Assembly (NCBI GenBank): GCA_024763535.1
Contig: JANTFH010000010.1
Span: forward strand, 1-59,220
DNA: 59,220 bases
Origin: Thermodesulfobacteriota bacterium
GTDB lineage: Bacteria; Desulfobacterota; Anaeroferrophillalia; Anaeroferrophillales; Tharpellaceae
Reading direction: 5' to 3'
Position 1 is the first letter of the stretch, and every line of letters starts with the position of its first letter. The translations under genes were made by a program, and so were the position numbers. The notes beneath the pieces were generated by a model, which had not been told where the DNA came from, did no database searches, and was given only the letters and a program-made list of their open reading frames with translations. This document shows positions 27,439-36,814 of this stretch, one piece after another.

Positions 27439-30400
27439 CTATTTTTTGAGATTACGTTTGATTGAGAGATTAATTAATTCGTAAACATCCAGAATCAACG
27501 AGATCCGGCCGTCGCCCAGGATAGTGGCGCCGGAGAAACCGCTTTTTTCCTGGATATAGTCAGCTAAGGGTTTAATGACGACCTCCTCCTGACCAAGCAG
27601 ATCGTCAACGACCAGGCCCATTCGTTTCATGCCCGTACTGACTACGACGACAAAGGAGTGTTCCAGGTCAACGGATCCTTCCTGCAGGTTGAAAAGATCT
27701 GACATATTGACCAGAGGCAGGGTGTTTTCCCGGAAACTCATGACCTTAGCCCCTTCGATAGTAGAGATCTGTTCCGGATCGACCCTTAATGTCTCTTCTA
27801 CGGTTGAGAGCGGGATCGTAAAAAGCCCGGAACCGACCTTGACCCGCAGTGCCGGGATGATCGCCAGGGTCAGTGGGATCTTAATGCGGATACGCATGGC
27901 GATTCCCGGAGTCGTGTCGATCTCGATAGTACCGTTAAGTTTCTCCAGATTTTTTTTGACCACATCCATACCGACTCCGCGGCCCGAGATATGGGTGACC
28001 GTGGCCGCGGTGGAAAATCCCGGTTTCATGATGAGGCCGGTAATCTCCTGAGTAGACATCTGTTCAAGCTCACCGCGGGAAACAAATTTGCCGGCCAGGG
28101 CTTTTTCTTTAATCTGTTCAATGTCAAGACCACGACCGTCATCCGTGATTTCAATAACGACATGGTTGCCTTCATGATAAGCTTCAAGCTTGATGGTTCC
28201 GGTCTCCGGTTTGCCCTTTTTCAGGCGTTCGCTGGTGGTCTCAATGCCGTGATCGACCGCGTTGCGGATAATATGAATAAGCGGGTCGGAAATCTCCTCG
28301 ATGACCATCTTGTCTAGTTCGGTATCCGCGCCGTGGATATCGAGTTGAACTTGTTTGCCGGTATCGCGTACCAGGTCGAAAACCAGACGGGGGTAGCGGT
28401 TGAAAAGCTGAGATATGGGCAGCATCCGGACCTTCATGACCTCTTCCTGCAACTCATTGGTTACTTTGTCGAAAAGGGTAGTGGCTTCGTGCAGTCGGGC
28501 AGTCATGCTGTTTAAGTGCCGTATCTCCCGGGTGTCAAGTTTGAATCTTTGCTTTAAATCAAGCTGCAAACCACGCATTTCGTTGAGCAGTTGAGCGAAA
28601 CCGGCCCGGCTGACTACAAGTTCACCGACCTGATTCATCAACGCATCGATCTTGCCGGCATCAACCCGAATACTCTGCTTGATGGTTTTTTCGCCGCTCT
28701 GATCGGATTGTCGGCGGGGGTTCTGATTTGATTCACGGCGATCACTCCCCTGGAGCAGGGCCGTATTTTCTCTCTTTAACGCCTCTTCTGCGGTCAGCTG
28801 TGGCGTTTGCTCAGCACCGCTGACTGTAAGTATACGCTCAAGCAGGTCGTCAATTAGCGCCTGCTCGCTCTGGTTTTGTTCCAGGTCGTCGGTCAGCAGG
28901 CTGATACGATCCCAGGCTTCCATGATCAGGGCCGTTATCTCCCGGCTCACGTTAAGTTTATTTTGACGCAGTTGATATAGCAGGTTTTCCAGGTTGTGGG
29001 TAAGTTTGGCAATGCGCTCGACGCCCAGGTATTCTGCCGCCCCTTTAATGGTGTGAACCGAACGAAAAACATCGTCTAAGGTCTCACGTTTACCGGAATT
29101 GGCATCCAGAAGGAGAAGATTCTCTTCCATCTCTTCAAGATGTTCCCGGGTTTCATTGATAAAATCCGGGAGCATGGAAAGATCGGTGATCGATAACTGC
29201 TGTTCGGTCTCAAGGCGGTCACCGGTCTCTGCTTCTTTATCGTTGAGGCGATCAGGTTTCTCGGCTGTTTCGATTTCGGCTGCCGTATCAGTGGAGGTTG
29301 CTGAAATTTCGTCTTCCATCTTACAAGCCGGATCGCCAACCTCGGGTTCCGGGATGGAGAGCGTGATCTCGGGAAAGATTTTCAGTATGCTGCTGATGTG
29401 AGCCTGCATGCACTCTTTGAGAAAATCAGGCAGGAAACCTTCCTCCTGATTTTTCAGTCGGGTTTCGGCCACGCTGATTTCCGTAAGCCATGTTTCATAA
29501 AAAGCGTTAAGCTGGACGTAACCCATATAGTTGGCGGAGGATGCCAGTCGATCGATCTTTTCCCGACAGCTGTTGAGAAGTTCAATTCGGGTGGACTTGT
29601 CAGCTTTCTTAAGAGCCTCTATCTGCGTTTGTAACAGTGACAGTTCCTCTTTAAGCTGTTCTTTGAAGATGGTGAAAAGTTCAGCATCATTCTCCTCTTC
29701 GAAGTCATCGGTTATCGGCGATTCGGTTTTTATGGCAACGGTCAATTCCTCATCCTCAGTTGCGTATGTGTCCTCATGAGTTGCAGATATCTCAACCGGA
29801 GCTATGAGTGTTTCCGGGGCTGTTGCGCCCGGTTCAACGGATGCCGGAGCTGAGTCGGAAAAGAGCTCCGATTCAATCTCGGTTAAATTCTCTGTAGAGG
29901 TTTTTGCCGCGTTCTGTTTGATACGGCTGTCGAATGACCAGCTCAACTGTTCGAACAGACCGGCATCGGCGGCACTTTTTTCTCTGCTGACAAGTGCGTC
30001 GGAGGCTTCATCTAAAGTTCCTGGATCAGCGTATTCATCGAGGATATCCTTGGTCTTCCCGTCGTCCGGGGGTGAGCCGGAAAGAATGTCCGGGAAATCA
30101 TCGCTTGCGCTGTGATCTTCGGATTCCGCAGAGGCAGAAGTATCTGAGATCGGCCGGGTTGACGGTTCCGAAATCTTAAGACGGGGGAAACGGCTGATAA
30201 GGGCTGCCAGGTTGCTCTCCATGCACTCTTCGATAAAGGGGGTGATTACACCTCTTTTATCGGTTAGGACTTCTTCCTTTACTTCCTGAATTCTCTCTTT
30301 CCAGTTTTCGTAAAAGGTTGTTAATTGTCTGTAGCCCATATAGTTTGCGGAAGCGCGTAATGGTTCAATCCGGGTAAGGCAGACATCCAGGGCGGCGGCC

Positions 30401-30996
30401 TGTTCATCTTTGTCGCTGTTTACAAGGACTGTAATCTGAGATTGAAGAGCGTTGAGATTTTCTTCCATCTGTTCGAGAAAGATCGTGAACAGCTCCTCGT
30501 CGGTCTCTTCATCCTCGTCATCCTCAAGGTTTGCAGTCTGGTCGGAATTTACGGCTGCGATCTCCGGTTTGTCTTTTTCAGCCGCCATCCGATCAACCTC
30601 CTCCGAGATATGAGAAGTTGTATCCACCACCCGTATACTCTCGATCAGATCATCGATTTCAACCTGTTCTTCTTGAGTTTGAGCTAGGTTTTCAGTGAGC
30701 TGTCTGATTCTTTCCCGGCCTGCGGATAACAGATCTATAACCTCCGGACTCACCTTGATATCATTCCGATGCAGCTGATGATAGAGCAGGTCTTCAATTG
30801 TACGGGAGAGCTCGGAAATCCGTTCGATACCCAGATATTCCGCTGCTCCTTTAATGGTGTGTACGGATCTGAAAATATCATCCAGTATCGTCCGGTTACC
30901 GGGATCAGCCTTCATACGGAGAAGACTCTCTTCCATCTCTTCAAGATATTCTACCGTCTCTGCAAGAAAATCCTGAAGCAGGGAAAGATCAACCAT
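27439..30996 (-). CDS. cheA: CheA-family histidine kinase with four Hpt-type modules
   Basis: The 1185-residue kinase starts at the ATG six bases after AAGGAG (an adjacent ATG and a TTG lie just upstream). Order: Hpt1 with H46 (SVHTIKGAAEYLG); two related modules at about 165-275 and 440-545 whose ANYMGY segments match the Hpt core but with Glu and Asp at the His position; Hpt2 with H648 (identical SVHTIKGAAEYLG); linker; P3 dimerisation; P4 ATPase (NAVDHGIE, DDGRGLD, GRGVGMDVV); C-terminal CheW-like P5. An acidic, proline-rich linker (about 278-435) separates the degenerate modules. The length is about twice that of E. coli CheA. Likely the central kinase of this array. Confidence 0.94.
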   Translation of the reverse strand: MVDLSLLQDFLAETVEYLEEMEESLLRMKADPGNRTILDDIFRSVHTIKGAAEYLGIERISELSRTIEDLLYHQLHRNDIKVSPEVIDLLSAGRERIRQLTENLAQTQEEQVEIDDLIESIRVVDTTSHISEEVDRMAAEKDKPEIAAVNSDQTANLEDDEDEETDEELFTIFLEQMEENLNALQSQITVLVNSDKDEQAAALDVCLTRIEPLRASANYMGYRQLTTFYENWKERIQEVKEEVLTDKRGVITPFIEECMESNLAALISRFPRLKISEPSTRPISDTSASAESEDHSASDDFPDILSGSPPDDGKTKDILDEYADPGTLDEASDALVSREKSAADAGLFEQLSWSFDSRIKQNAAKTSTENLTEIESELFSDSAPASVEPGATAPETLIAPVEISATHEDTYATEDEELTVAIKTESPITDDFEEENDAELFTIFKEQLKEELSLLQTQIEALKKADKSTRIELLNSCREKIDRLASSANYMGYVQLNAFYETWLTEISVAETRLKNQEEGFLPDFLKECMQAHISSILKIFPEITLSIPEPEVGDPACKMEDEISATSTDTAAEIETAEKPDRLNDKEAETGDRLETEQQLSITDLSMLPDFINETREHLEEMEENLLLLDANSGKRETLDDVFRSVHTIKGAAEYLGVERIAKLTHNLENLLYQLRQNKLNVSREITALIMEAWDRISLLTDDLEQNQSEQALIDDLLERILTVSGAEQTPQLTAEEALKRENTALLQGSDRRESNQNPRRQSDQSGEKTIKQSIRVDAGKIDALMNQVGELVVSRAGFAQLLNEMRGLQLDLKQRFKLDTREIRHLNSMTARLHEATTLFDKVTNELQEEVMKVRMLPISQLFNRYPRLVFDLVRDTGKQVQLDIHGADTELDKMVIEEISDPLIHIIRNAVDHGIETTSERLKKGKPETGTIKLEAYHEGNHVVIEITDDGRGLDIEQIKEKALAGKFVSRGELEQMSTQEITGLIMKPGFSTAATVTHISGRGVGMDVVKKNLEKLNGTIEIDTTPGIAMRIRIKIPLTLAIIPALRVKVGSGLFTIPLSTVEETLRVDPEQISTIEGAKVMSFRENTLPLVNMSDLFNLQEGSVDLEHSFVVVVSTGMKRMGLVVDDLLGQEEVVIKPLADYIQEKSGFSGATILGDGRISLILDVYELINLSIKRNLKK

Positions 30997-31040
30997 CATA
31001 TTCTCCTTCAATTACCAGAATCATCTACGTCAAAACCTTC

Positions 31041-31115
31041 TCAGCCGGCGGCTGAAAATATTCGCGTCAATTATTGGTGAGGGTGTAAAGGGTTCCTGAG
31101 GCGGGCATTGCCCGC
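31041..31115 (-). repeat. Two perfect short stem-loops between cheY and cheA
   Basis: GCGGGC-ATT-GCCCGC (31101-31115) and TCAGCC-GGC-GGCTGA (31041-31055) are perfect six-base stems with three-base loops in the 177-base gap between cheY and cheA. Neither is followed by a U-tract on the minus strand. They could be mRNA processing or stability elements that separate cheY levels from cheA levels. Confidence 0.6.
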
Positions 31116-31173
31116 AAATAAACAACTGATTTTTCAGAAAACTTTTTACTTGGTTCACCCTGTTTTTCATTCG

Positions 31174-31527
31174 TTAGAGCTGCTCAATCAGTTCAAGGAT
31201 CTCTTCCGTGGAATTTTTATTCATGTATCCTTTGGCTCCGAGTTGTCTGGCTTTCTCGATGTAGTCGGCCTGATTAAGGTTGGAGAGGAAAACGATTCGG
31301 GCATTACTGTCGAACTGCAGTATCTCCCCGGCGGCCGTAAACCCGTCCATACCCCGCATGGTAATATCCATAGTTACCAGATCCGGCTTGAGCAGCTTGT
31401 ACTGTTCTACCGCGTCGATACCATCCTTGGCCTCTCCGACTATTTCATGGTCGGCCTTTTGCAGGGTAGTGCCGATCATTTTGCGCATGATGGCGGAGTC
31501 ATCAACTATCAGAATCTTTTTGCCCAT
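31174..31527 (-). CDS. cheY: CheY-type single-domain response regulator
   Basis: The 117-residue protein is a lone receiver domain: acidic pair VDDS near the N-terminus, phospho-acceptor Asp in VTMDITM, the switch Ser in VFLSNL and the conserved Lys in YMNKNS. It has no DNA-binding or enzymatic output. As a diffusible CheY beside CheA it could control a motor or, given the neighbours, some other output. It has its own 222-base upstream gap with a sigma-28-like -10 element. Confidence 0.93.
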   Translation of the reverse strand: MGKKILIVDDSAIMRKMIGTTLQKADHEIVGEAKDGIDAVEQYKLLKPDLVTMDITMRGMDGFTAAGEILQFDSNARIVFLSNLNQADYIEKARQLGAKGYMNKNSTEEILELIEQL

Positions 31528-31596
31528 GGATTTTTCACCTTATCTCTATTGGAGGTCTGTTCGGAAAGAGCAGGTTTTCTAAATTTATGTCTGTCG

Positions 31597-31621
31597 TTAT
31601 CGGCATAAGTTTTGACTTTTA
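31597..31621 (-). promoter_or_regulatory. Candidate sigma-28 (FliA)-like promoter upstream of cheY
   Basis: The minus strand reads TAAA (31621-31618), 13 bases, then a perfect GCCGATAA (31604-31597). The -10 matches the flagellar sigma consensus exactly; the spacing to TAAA is two bases shorter than the usual 15. The predicted start would be about 60 bases before cheY. Confidence 0.35.
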
Positions 31622-31749
31622 GCGGCAGAGAACTTTTAAGATACCGACGGTGATGCTTAAGCGGAAAATCAAACTGCCAAATGCATGTAAGATCGTGTGG
31701 TTTAACTATGTCTCAATCACAACACAGATTTAATATCAAACTGATTGCT

Positions 31750-32289
31750 TTAATTAGGGTCGTCCTGGCTGTTTATTAAGGTGTCATCATTTAAGCCGCG
31801 AAGCTTTTTGATCTCATCGACCAGCAGAATCCGGTTGAAATCGAGGAGGATCAAAAGACGTTCATCAATGCGGCAGACACCGGTTATGTACTGGCTTTGC
31901 AGGCCGGAAACAACAATGTCCGGCGGTGGTTTGATGTTCTCCGTTGCGACCCTGAGAACCTTGGTTACAGAATCAACAATGAAGCCGGCAACCCGGTTAT
32001 TGATGTTGAGGATTATGATCCAGATATTTTCGACCGGAGTTCCGGCGCTGGTGGTGTTGAGGCGCCGGCGCAGGTCTATTACGGGAATGATGTTGCCCCG
32101 GAGATTAATGACTCCTTCAATGAAATCCGGTGAATTCGGTATCGGTGTAAAAGGCATCTCCCGGATAATCTCCTGTACCATCAGGATGTCGACCCCGAAC
32201 AGTTCGTTGTCAATGACAAAGCCCACAAGTTGCATGGATCCGTCATTATCCTCTTGATCCATTTCCTGAATCGGATATGGTTCTCCCAT
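31750..32289 (-). CDS. cheW: CheW chemotaxis coupling protein
   Basis: CheW links chemoreceptors to CheA. The 179-residue protein has the CheW fold landmarks: LVGFVIDNELFGVDILMVQEIIRE, PDFIEGVINLRGNIIPVIDLRRRL, GFIVDSVTKVLRV and ITGVCRIDERLLILLDFNRIL. A short acidic extension precedes and follows the domain. It is flanked on both sides by gaps of about 200 bases holding stem-loops, unlike the tightly packed genes at the downstream end of the array. Confidence 0.95.
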   Translation of the reverse strand: MGEPYPIQEMDQEDNDGSMQLVGFVIDNELFGVDILMVQEIIREMPFTPIPNSPDFIEGVINLRGNIIPVIDLRRRLNTTSAGTPVENIWIIILNINNRVAGFIVDSVTKVLRVATENIKPPPDIVVSGLQSQYITGVCRIDERLLILLDFNRILLVDEIKKLRGLNDDTLINSQDDPN

Positions 32290-32391
32290 GACAAATATCT
32301 CCTTCTAGCGCGGTTTTCGACCGCAGATAATTGGCTCTGTCAGAACCTGACCCGGAGTGAAAACCGGATCAAATTCTGCAAGTTTACAGCT

Positions 32392-32436
32392 CTCTCTTCC
32401 GGATGCCGGCAGGTATTGACGGTATCCGGAAGGGAG
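32392..32436. repeat. 17-base inverted repeat between the MCP gene and cheW
   Basis: CTCTCTTCCGGATGCCG (32392-32408) and CGGTATCCGGAAGGGAG (32420-32436) pair along all 17 positions as plus-strand RNA (two wobbles), or with two mismatches as minus-strand RNA, around an 11-base loop. There is no U-tract. A shorter hairpin GCGGT/ACCGC lies at 32310-32324, just upstream of cheW. Confidence 0.7.
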
Positions 32437-32482
32437 AAAACTAACGATGTCGGTTAAATTAAATCGGTTGTTACAGCGATGC

Positions 32483-35080
32483 TTAGGCGTCATCGTCGTC
32501 CTGAGCCAGCTTAAACTGATCCGCCTGCTGGGTGAGAACCTCGGACATATTCTGGAGTTGGTTGGTAATTGACACAACCGTTTCCGCTCCTTCCTTGGTT
32601 TCCATGGCGCTTTTTGCCGACTCTGTTGTAATTTCAACAAGTTTCAGTGAACGTTGGGCCTGGGCATCGGTCATCTCTTTGGAAGAGTTGGTTCTGTCCA
32701 CAATATCTTCCATCTGTTTTCCGATATCGCCGAGGCCGGTGTTCGCATTCTTAATAAGGGTTGAAATGGCGTCTGATTTTTCCATCAGGTTAGCGAGAGC
32801 CGCCTGGGATGTTGCCCGACGTTCACCCTGCTGTCCCGCCATCTCTCCAATTTCGCGGGCCAGAGTATTGAGCTCTTCCATCATGGAGTTAACTTCGTTA
32901 ATGTTGACAACGATCTTTTCCGCTGCCTGACCGATCTCTCTCGTCGCCTGCAGGCTGTTTTCACTACCGGCAACGATCTCATCCAGTGCCTGACGGGAGC
33001 GATTGGAGAGCCGGGTTCCCTCAGCTACCTGGGCCGAAGAGTCTTTAATAAGTTTGGTGATCTCTTTGGCCGCGTCGGAGGAACGCTGGGCCAGTTTACC
33101 GACTTCGTCCGCAACTACCGCAAAACCTTTACCGTGAATACCGGCTCTGGCGGCCTCAATCGCGGCATTCAGGGAGAGCAGGTTGGTCTGTTCGGTAATG
33201 TCGGTGATAACCGTGATTATTTCAGAAATCTGTTCTGATGATTCGGCAATCGCGTGCATACCTTTAACTGTACTGGAAACCGATTCCGTACCTTCATTAG
33301 CGGCTTTAAGTGCGTTGCTGGCAAGTTCCATAGCTTTGTCAGTGGTGCTTCCCAACTCTTTGACCGTCTGATCCATACTGTTGACCGCGTAGGTAACCGC
33401 GACAACCTGTTCGCCCTGTTTCTGGGCGGTCTTAACAACCTTGGAACCGGTGTCACCCATGGCCTGCACACGTTCGGTAGCAATGCTGACCTCTTCTTTC
33501 TGACTTTCGGATGATTCGGTAACCGTCTCCATGATCTCCATCAGATTTTCAATCTGTTTACTTGACGTGGTCGCCGCCTGACTCTGGGCTTCAGCCAGGG
33601 AGGCAACTTCCTGGGCCGTGGCCCGCATCTCTTCAACGGTCTGTTGTACGGTCTGCATCTGTCCAGCCTGATGCTCGGCTCGTTGCTGATTTGCCGTAGC
33701 CCGCTGGTTAACGTTGCCGGAATACTTGGCCACATTCTGTGATGATTTGTAAACCATCCGGAAAGCGTCGTTCAGAACCTTCATCATACGGTTGAATTCT
33801 CGGGCCATGAGACCGATTTCATCCTGACTTTGTACCGGAACTTCAACGGTCAAGTCATGCTCCTGAGCGGAACCTCGAATGGTGTTGGCGATACCTTTGA
33901 TCGGGTTGGCGATTCCCTGTGAAACCAACAGCCAGATAATTGTACCGACAACCGAAGTGACGACCAGAATGATCCAGAATAAATTCTGGTTACGTTTACT
34001 CAAAACTCCGAGGGTTGTGGCTGAGGCCATGAACTCATCTTCATAGGAACCGGCGCCGATGACCCAGTCCCAGGGAGCGTAATAGATAAGTCGGGCGATC
34101 TTCATCCGGGCTTTCTTCTCGCCTTTATTCAGCCAGGGGTAACGTTCTTCCCCAATTTCACCCGTTTTTTGGGCTTTAGCCGTATCTACAATTGCTTTAA
34201 TGATTAATCTGCCGCTACTATCCTTGGCTTTAGAGATATCTTCCCCGTCACGCAGCCCGTTCTTCGAGATTACATAGTAGCCTTTGCTGTTAAGTACATA
34301 GAGATAACCGGTTTTACCGACCTTGATGTCATAAAGGGTTTGGCGAAATTCTTTGGTTATCTGGGGAACACCGATTTCGATCATGCCGATTACCTGCTGG
34401 CGATGGTCAAGAATAGGTTTGTTCAGGGTCAGGTAGGGGTGTTTTCTCATGACAACCCGGCCGGCAGTACTTTTACCTCCAAGTACACCGGCAATTGTCT
34501 GATTTGTTTGACCGTTGGCGCTGATAGCGGGAATGTAGGTTCCGATCCGGCGCAGATCATCTTTCTGCAGGACATTGCTGGCAACGCGCAGCATATCACC
34601 ATTGCTGTTCATGCGTTGGTAAACGGTGCAGGCGGTATCGCCGATAAGATTTTGTATGTCACTGATGACCGGTACGTCGGCATTGGGGTCGCTTATCTGT
34701 CCCAGCCAGGTATTGCCGACCAGCATCTTCGGCAGATTTACCGAGGTCTGTGCCTCGGTTTCCTGATTAACAGCATCCCAGGTAACGCTCTCTTCTCCGG
34801 TACGCAGATCGCCTCTGTCGGCAACCAGCTTCTGTACTACAGCCATATTATTCTGCAGATTTTTCTGGAGCAGTTCGTTCTGGGTTTTACACATATCGTA
34901 AACCCCGCGGGCGATGTGATCCAGGTCTGTCTTAGCGAGTTTAATACTCTCCTGAGTTGCGACCTTAATACCTTCGTTACTCTGCTGATAGGCGATAAAT
35001 CCCAAAATCAGAAGTGGTATAAGCGTCATAAAGGCGCCGGGAATCATGAATTTTTCCCTAAGTTTAAGATTTTTTAACAT
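32483..35080 (-). CDS. Methyl-accepting chemotaxis protein with large periplasmic Cache domain
   Basis: The 865-residue receptor has membrane helices at about 14-31 and 367-388 and a periplasmic region of about 335 residues of the Cache (Cache_3/Cache_2-like) type, with the second Cache subdomain around residues 240-350 ([33 protein letters not shown]). A HAMP domain (about 389-442) and a long cytoplasmic signalling coiled coil follow, with the tip [20 protein letters not shown] near residue 640. There is no C-terminal CheR-tethering pentapeptide; it ends in DDDDA. It is five bases after cheB and presumably feeds the neighbouring CheW/CheA. The ligand is unknown. Confidence 0.95.
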   Translation of the reverse strand: MLKNLKLREKFMIPGAFMTLIPLLILGFIAYQQSNEGIKVATQESIKLAKTDLDHIARGVYDMCKTQNELLQKNLQNNMAVVQKLVADRGDLRTGEESVTWDAVNQETEAQTSVNLPKMLVGNTWLGQISDPNADVPVISDIQNLIGDTACTVYQRMNSNGDMLRVASNVLQKDDLRRIGTYIPAISANGQTNQTIAGVLGGKSTAGRVVMRKHPYLTLNKPILDHRQQVIGMIEIGVPQITKEFRQTLYDIKVGKTGYLYVLNSKGYYVISKNGLRDGEDISKAKDSSGRLIIKAIVDTAKAQKTGEIGEERYPWLNKGEKKARMKIARLIYYAPWDWVIGAGSYEDEFMASATTLGVLSKRNQNLFWIILVVTSVVGTIIWLLVSQGIANPIKGIANTIRGSAQEHDLTVEVPVQSQDEIGLMAREFNRMMKVLNDAFRMVYKSSQNVAKYSGNVNQRATANQQRAEHQAGQMQTVQQTVEEMRATAQEVASLAEAQSQAATTSSKQIENLMEIMETVTESSESQKEEVSIATERVQAMGDTGSKVVKTAQKQGEQVVAVTYAVNSMDQTVKELGSTTDKAMELASNALKAANEGTESVSSTVKGMHAIAESSEQISEIITVITDITEQTNLLSLNAAIEAARAGIHGKGFAVVADEVGKLAQRSSDAAKEITKLIKDSSAQVAEGTRLSNRSRQALDEIVAGSENSLQATREIGQAAEKIVVNINEVNSMMEELNTLAREIGEMAGQQGERRATSQAALANLMEKSDAISTLIKNANTGLGDIGKQMEDIVDRTNSSKEMTDAQAQRSLKLVEITTESAKSAMETKEGAETVVSITNQLQNMSEVLTQQADQFKLAQDDDDA

Positions 35081-35085
35081 AGCTG

Positions 35086-36147
35086 CTATCCTCTCTCGTT
35101 TAAGGTTTTATTGCAATATGTCTCAATCGCGTCAGCGATATAAGTGTCGGGAAGAATATTGCCGGATTCACACATTTCTATTGCGGCTTCAGGCATCTCC
35201 TTGAAGAGACAGGTCTGCGGGGCCTGAATGATGATTTCACCCCCTACCCGGGCAATCTCGGCGGCGCCTTCGGCGCCGTCCTGTTCCTGCCCCGAGAGGA
35301 TTACGCCGACAGTCTGCTGCGGCATTGCCTCTGAAAGTGACAACATCAGGATATTGATGGCACCGCGTCTTTCGGGAAAAGGTGAGGGGTGTACTCTCAG
35401 TGACAGTTTCTTTTTTGTTTTTACAGCGGTTATGTATTCAGAGCCGGCAGCCAGATAACAGGTGCCGCTTTTTAAGGCTTTACCATTAATTGCCCGTTCT
35501 ACTTTGATGGGACTGTGGCGATCCAGATATTTAACAAAAGCATCTACATAAGCCGGAGCAGCGTGGAGAACTACCAGGTAGGCCGCCGGCCATTCGGGTT
35601 TGAGTTGCGGTACAATTTTTAAGAGAGCGCTGTAGCCGCCCTCGGAGGCACCGAGAACGACACAGCGTTCCAGAGGGGACTTGTTTTTGACGGCTGTTTT
35701 CGGTTGCGCATGGGTTCGGAACAGGCGCACATGTTTCATGTTTATATTGGCTGCCAATTTGATCTTTTCGAGAATGTTCTGTTGCTGTGATTTAATGCTG
35801 TTTTTGTCACGATTGGAGGGTTTAGCAATAAAATTAATGGCTCCCAGTCTTAGAGCGTCAAAGGTTTTGGTAGCACCCTCTTTGGTCAGGGAGCTGATCA
35901 TGACCGTCGGGGTCGGATGCTTGATCATGATATGTTTTAAGGTAAGCAGACCATCCATCTTGGGCATGTTGATATCAAGCGTTATTACGTCCGGTTGTAT
36001 CTCCGGGATCTTAGAGAGTGCATCTATTCCGTTGACGGCTTCACCTGCAACCTCAATCTGGGGATCCTTACTAAAGATTTTTTTGATTGCGGATCGAATG
36101 ACCCGGGAATCGTCGACGATCAGTAGTTTAATTGGTTTCTGCGGCAT
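35086..36147 (-). CDS. cheB: CheB receptor methylesterase (complete catalytic triad)
   Basis: The 353-residue protein has an intact receiver (VDDS, phospho-Asp D58, conserved Lys in IAKPSN) joined to a CheB domain in which all three triad residues are present: S168 (GASEGG), H195 (VLHAAP) and D290 (GQEQDGAEG). It is the first gene of the array and the only one of three CheB-type proteins here with a full triad, so it is the likely receptor glutamate methylesterase or deamidase. No CheR gene is visible in the window. Confidence 0.94.
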   Translation of the reverse strand: MPQKPIKLLIVDDSRVIRSAIKKIFSKDPQIEVAGEAVNGIDALSKIPEIQPDVITLDINMPKMDGLLTLKHIMIKHPTPTVMISSLTKEGATKTFDALRLGAINFIAKPSNRDKNSIKSQQQNILEKIKLAANINMKHVRLFRTHAQPKTAVKNKSPLERCVVLGASEGGYSALLKIVPQLKPEWPAAYLVVLHAAPAYVDAFVKYLDRHSPIKVERAINGKALKSGTCYLAAGSEYITAVKTKKKLSLRVHPSPFPERRGAINILMLSLSEAMPQQTVGVILSGQEQDGAEGAAEIARVGGEIIIQAPQTCLFKEMPEAAIEMCESGNILPDTYIADAIETYCNKTLNERG

Positions 36148-36814
36148 TTTAACACTGCATCCTTACTATATAGCTTACGGTTTTTCTGATTTATGAACTC
36201 TATTATGGAGTTGTGGATGATAACACTAAAATTTCATTAGCCTTGCCGGTTGCGATCTCAAAAAAATCCATATATGGCCGGCCATCAACGACCGAAGATT
36301 ATCCAAAATTGTATTCTTATTACAAATCTTGTAACTGAACTTATAAATATCAACTGGCTGGCTGCCGTTTTATTTGTACGCTCTAATTAGGCCTCTGTTA
36401 GGTTTGCAGTGTCAGAACTGCATTTCTCTGTGAGTCGACATAAGTTGCTATAATATGTTTGTGATGCTAGAACTATGCCAAGGGATAGATGGACTTACCG
36501 GATCTTTTCCTGTGTAAACCTTAGTGGTTGTTGTTTATACTGAGAATAAGCAGGGCGGTACATGGGGGGTACTCTTTGTCGAACGGGGATCGTTGTTGAG
36601 GGTGATCCGGCAGTATTTTCAGCTATGTTTATAAGATCGTAGACGGTCATGAGGTTTGTCGGGAGGAGGAAGACGATGTTTTCCCGCTGCGATTTTATCC
36701 TTGACTAAATTAGCTGATATAATTACAGCTATTGCAATTATTTAATGAGTTTTTTTGAAGAACTGTCCTGGCCTGTTAAGGGATAACTGAAAGATAAGAG
36801 CTTAAGGGAATTAA
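36148..36814. other. 667-base intergenic region between the chemosensory array and the Crp/Fnr gene
   Basis: This gap separates divergent transcription units. It contains a 12-base palindrome ATGGCCGGCCAT (36274-36285), an inverted repeat TTACAA-ATC-TTGTAA (36320-36334), an extended -10 element on the plus strand (TG-C-TATAAT, 36446-36454), and a GGGAGGAGG-preceded ten-codon frame MFSRCDFILD at 36676-36708. A TTGACT hexamer at 36701-36706 precedes AT-rich sequence. No larger gene was recognised. Confidence 0.5.

Noticed and set aside
34641-34648. GCCGATAA on the plus strand, a perfect sigma-28 -10
   Set aside because: It lies inside the MCP coding region, antisense to it, with no TAAA at the right distance and no gene downstream; chance match.
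36701-36730. TTGACT and TATAAT hexamers just upstream of the Crp/Fnr gene as its promoter
   Set aside because: The hexamers are only 11 bases apart, too short for a sigma-70 promoter.
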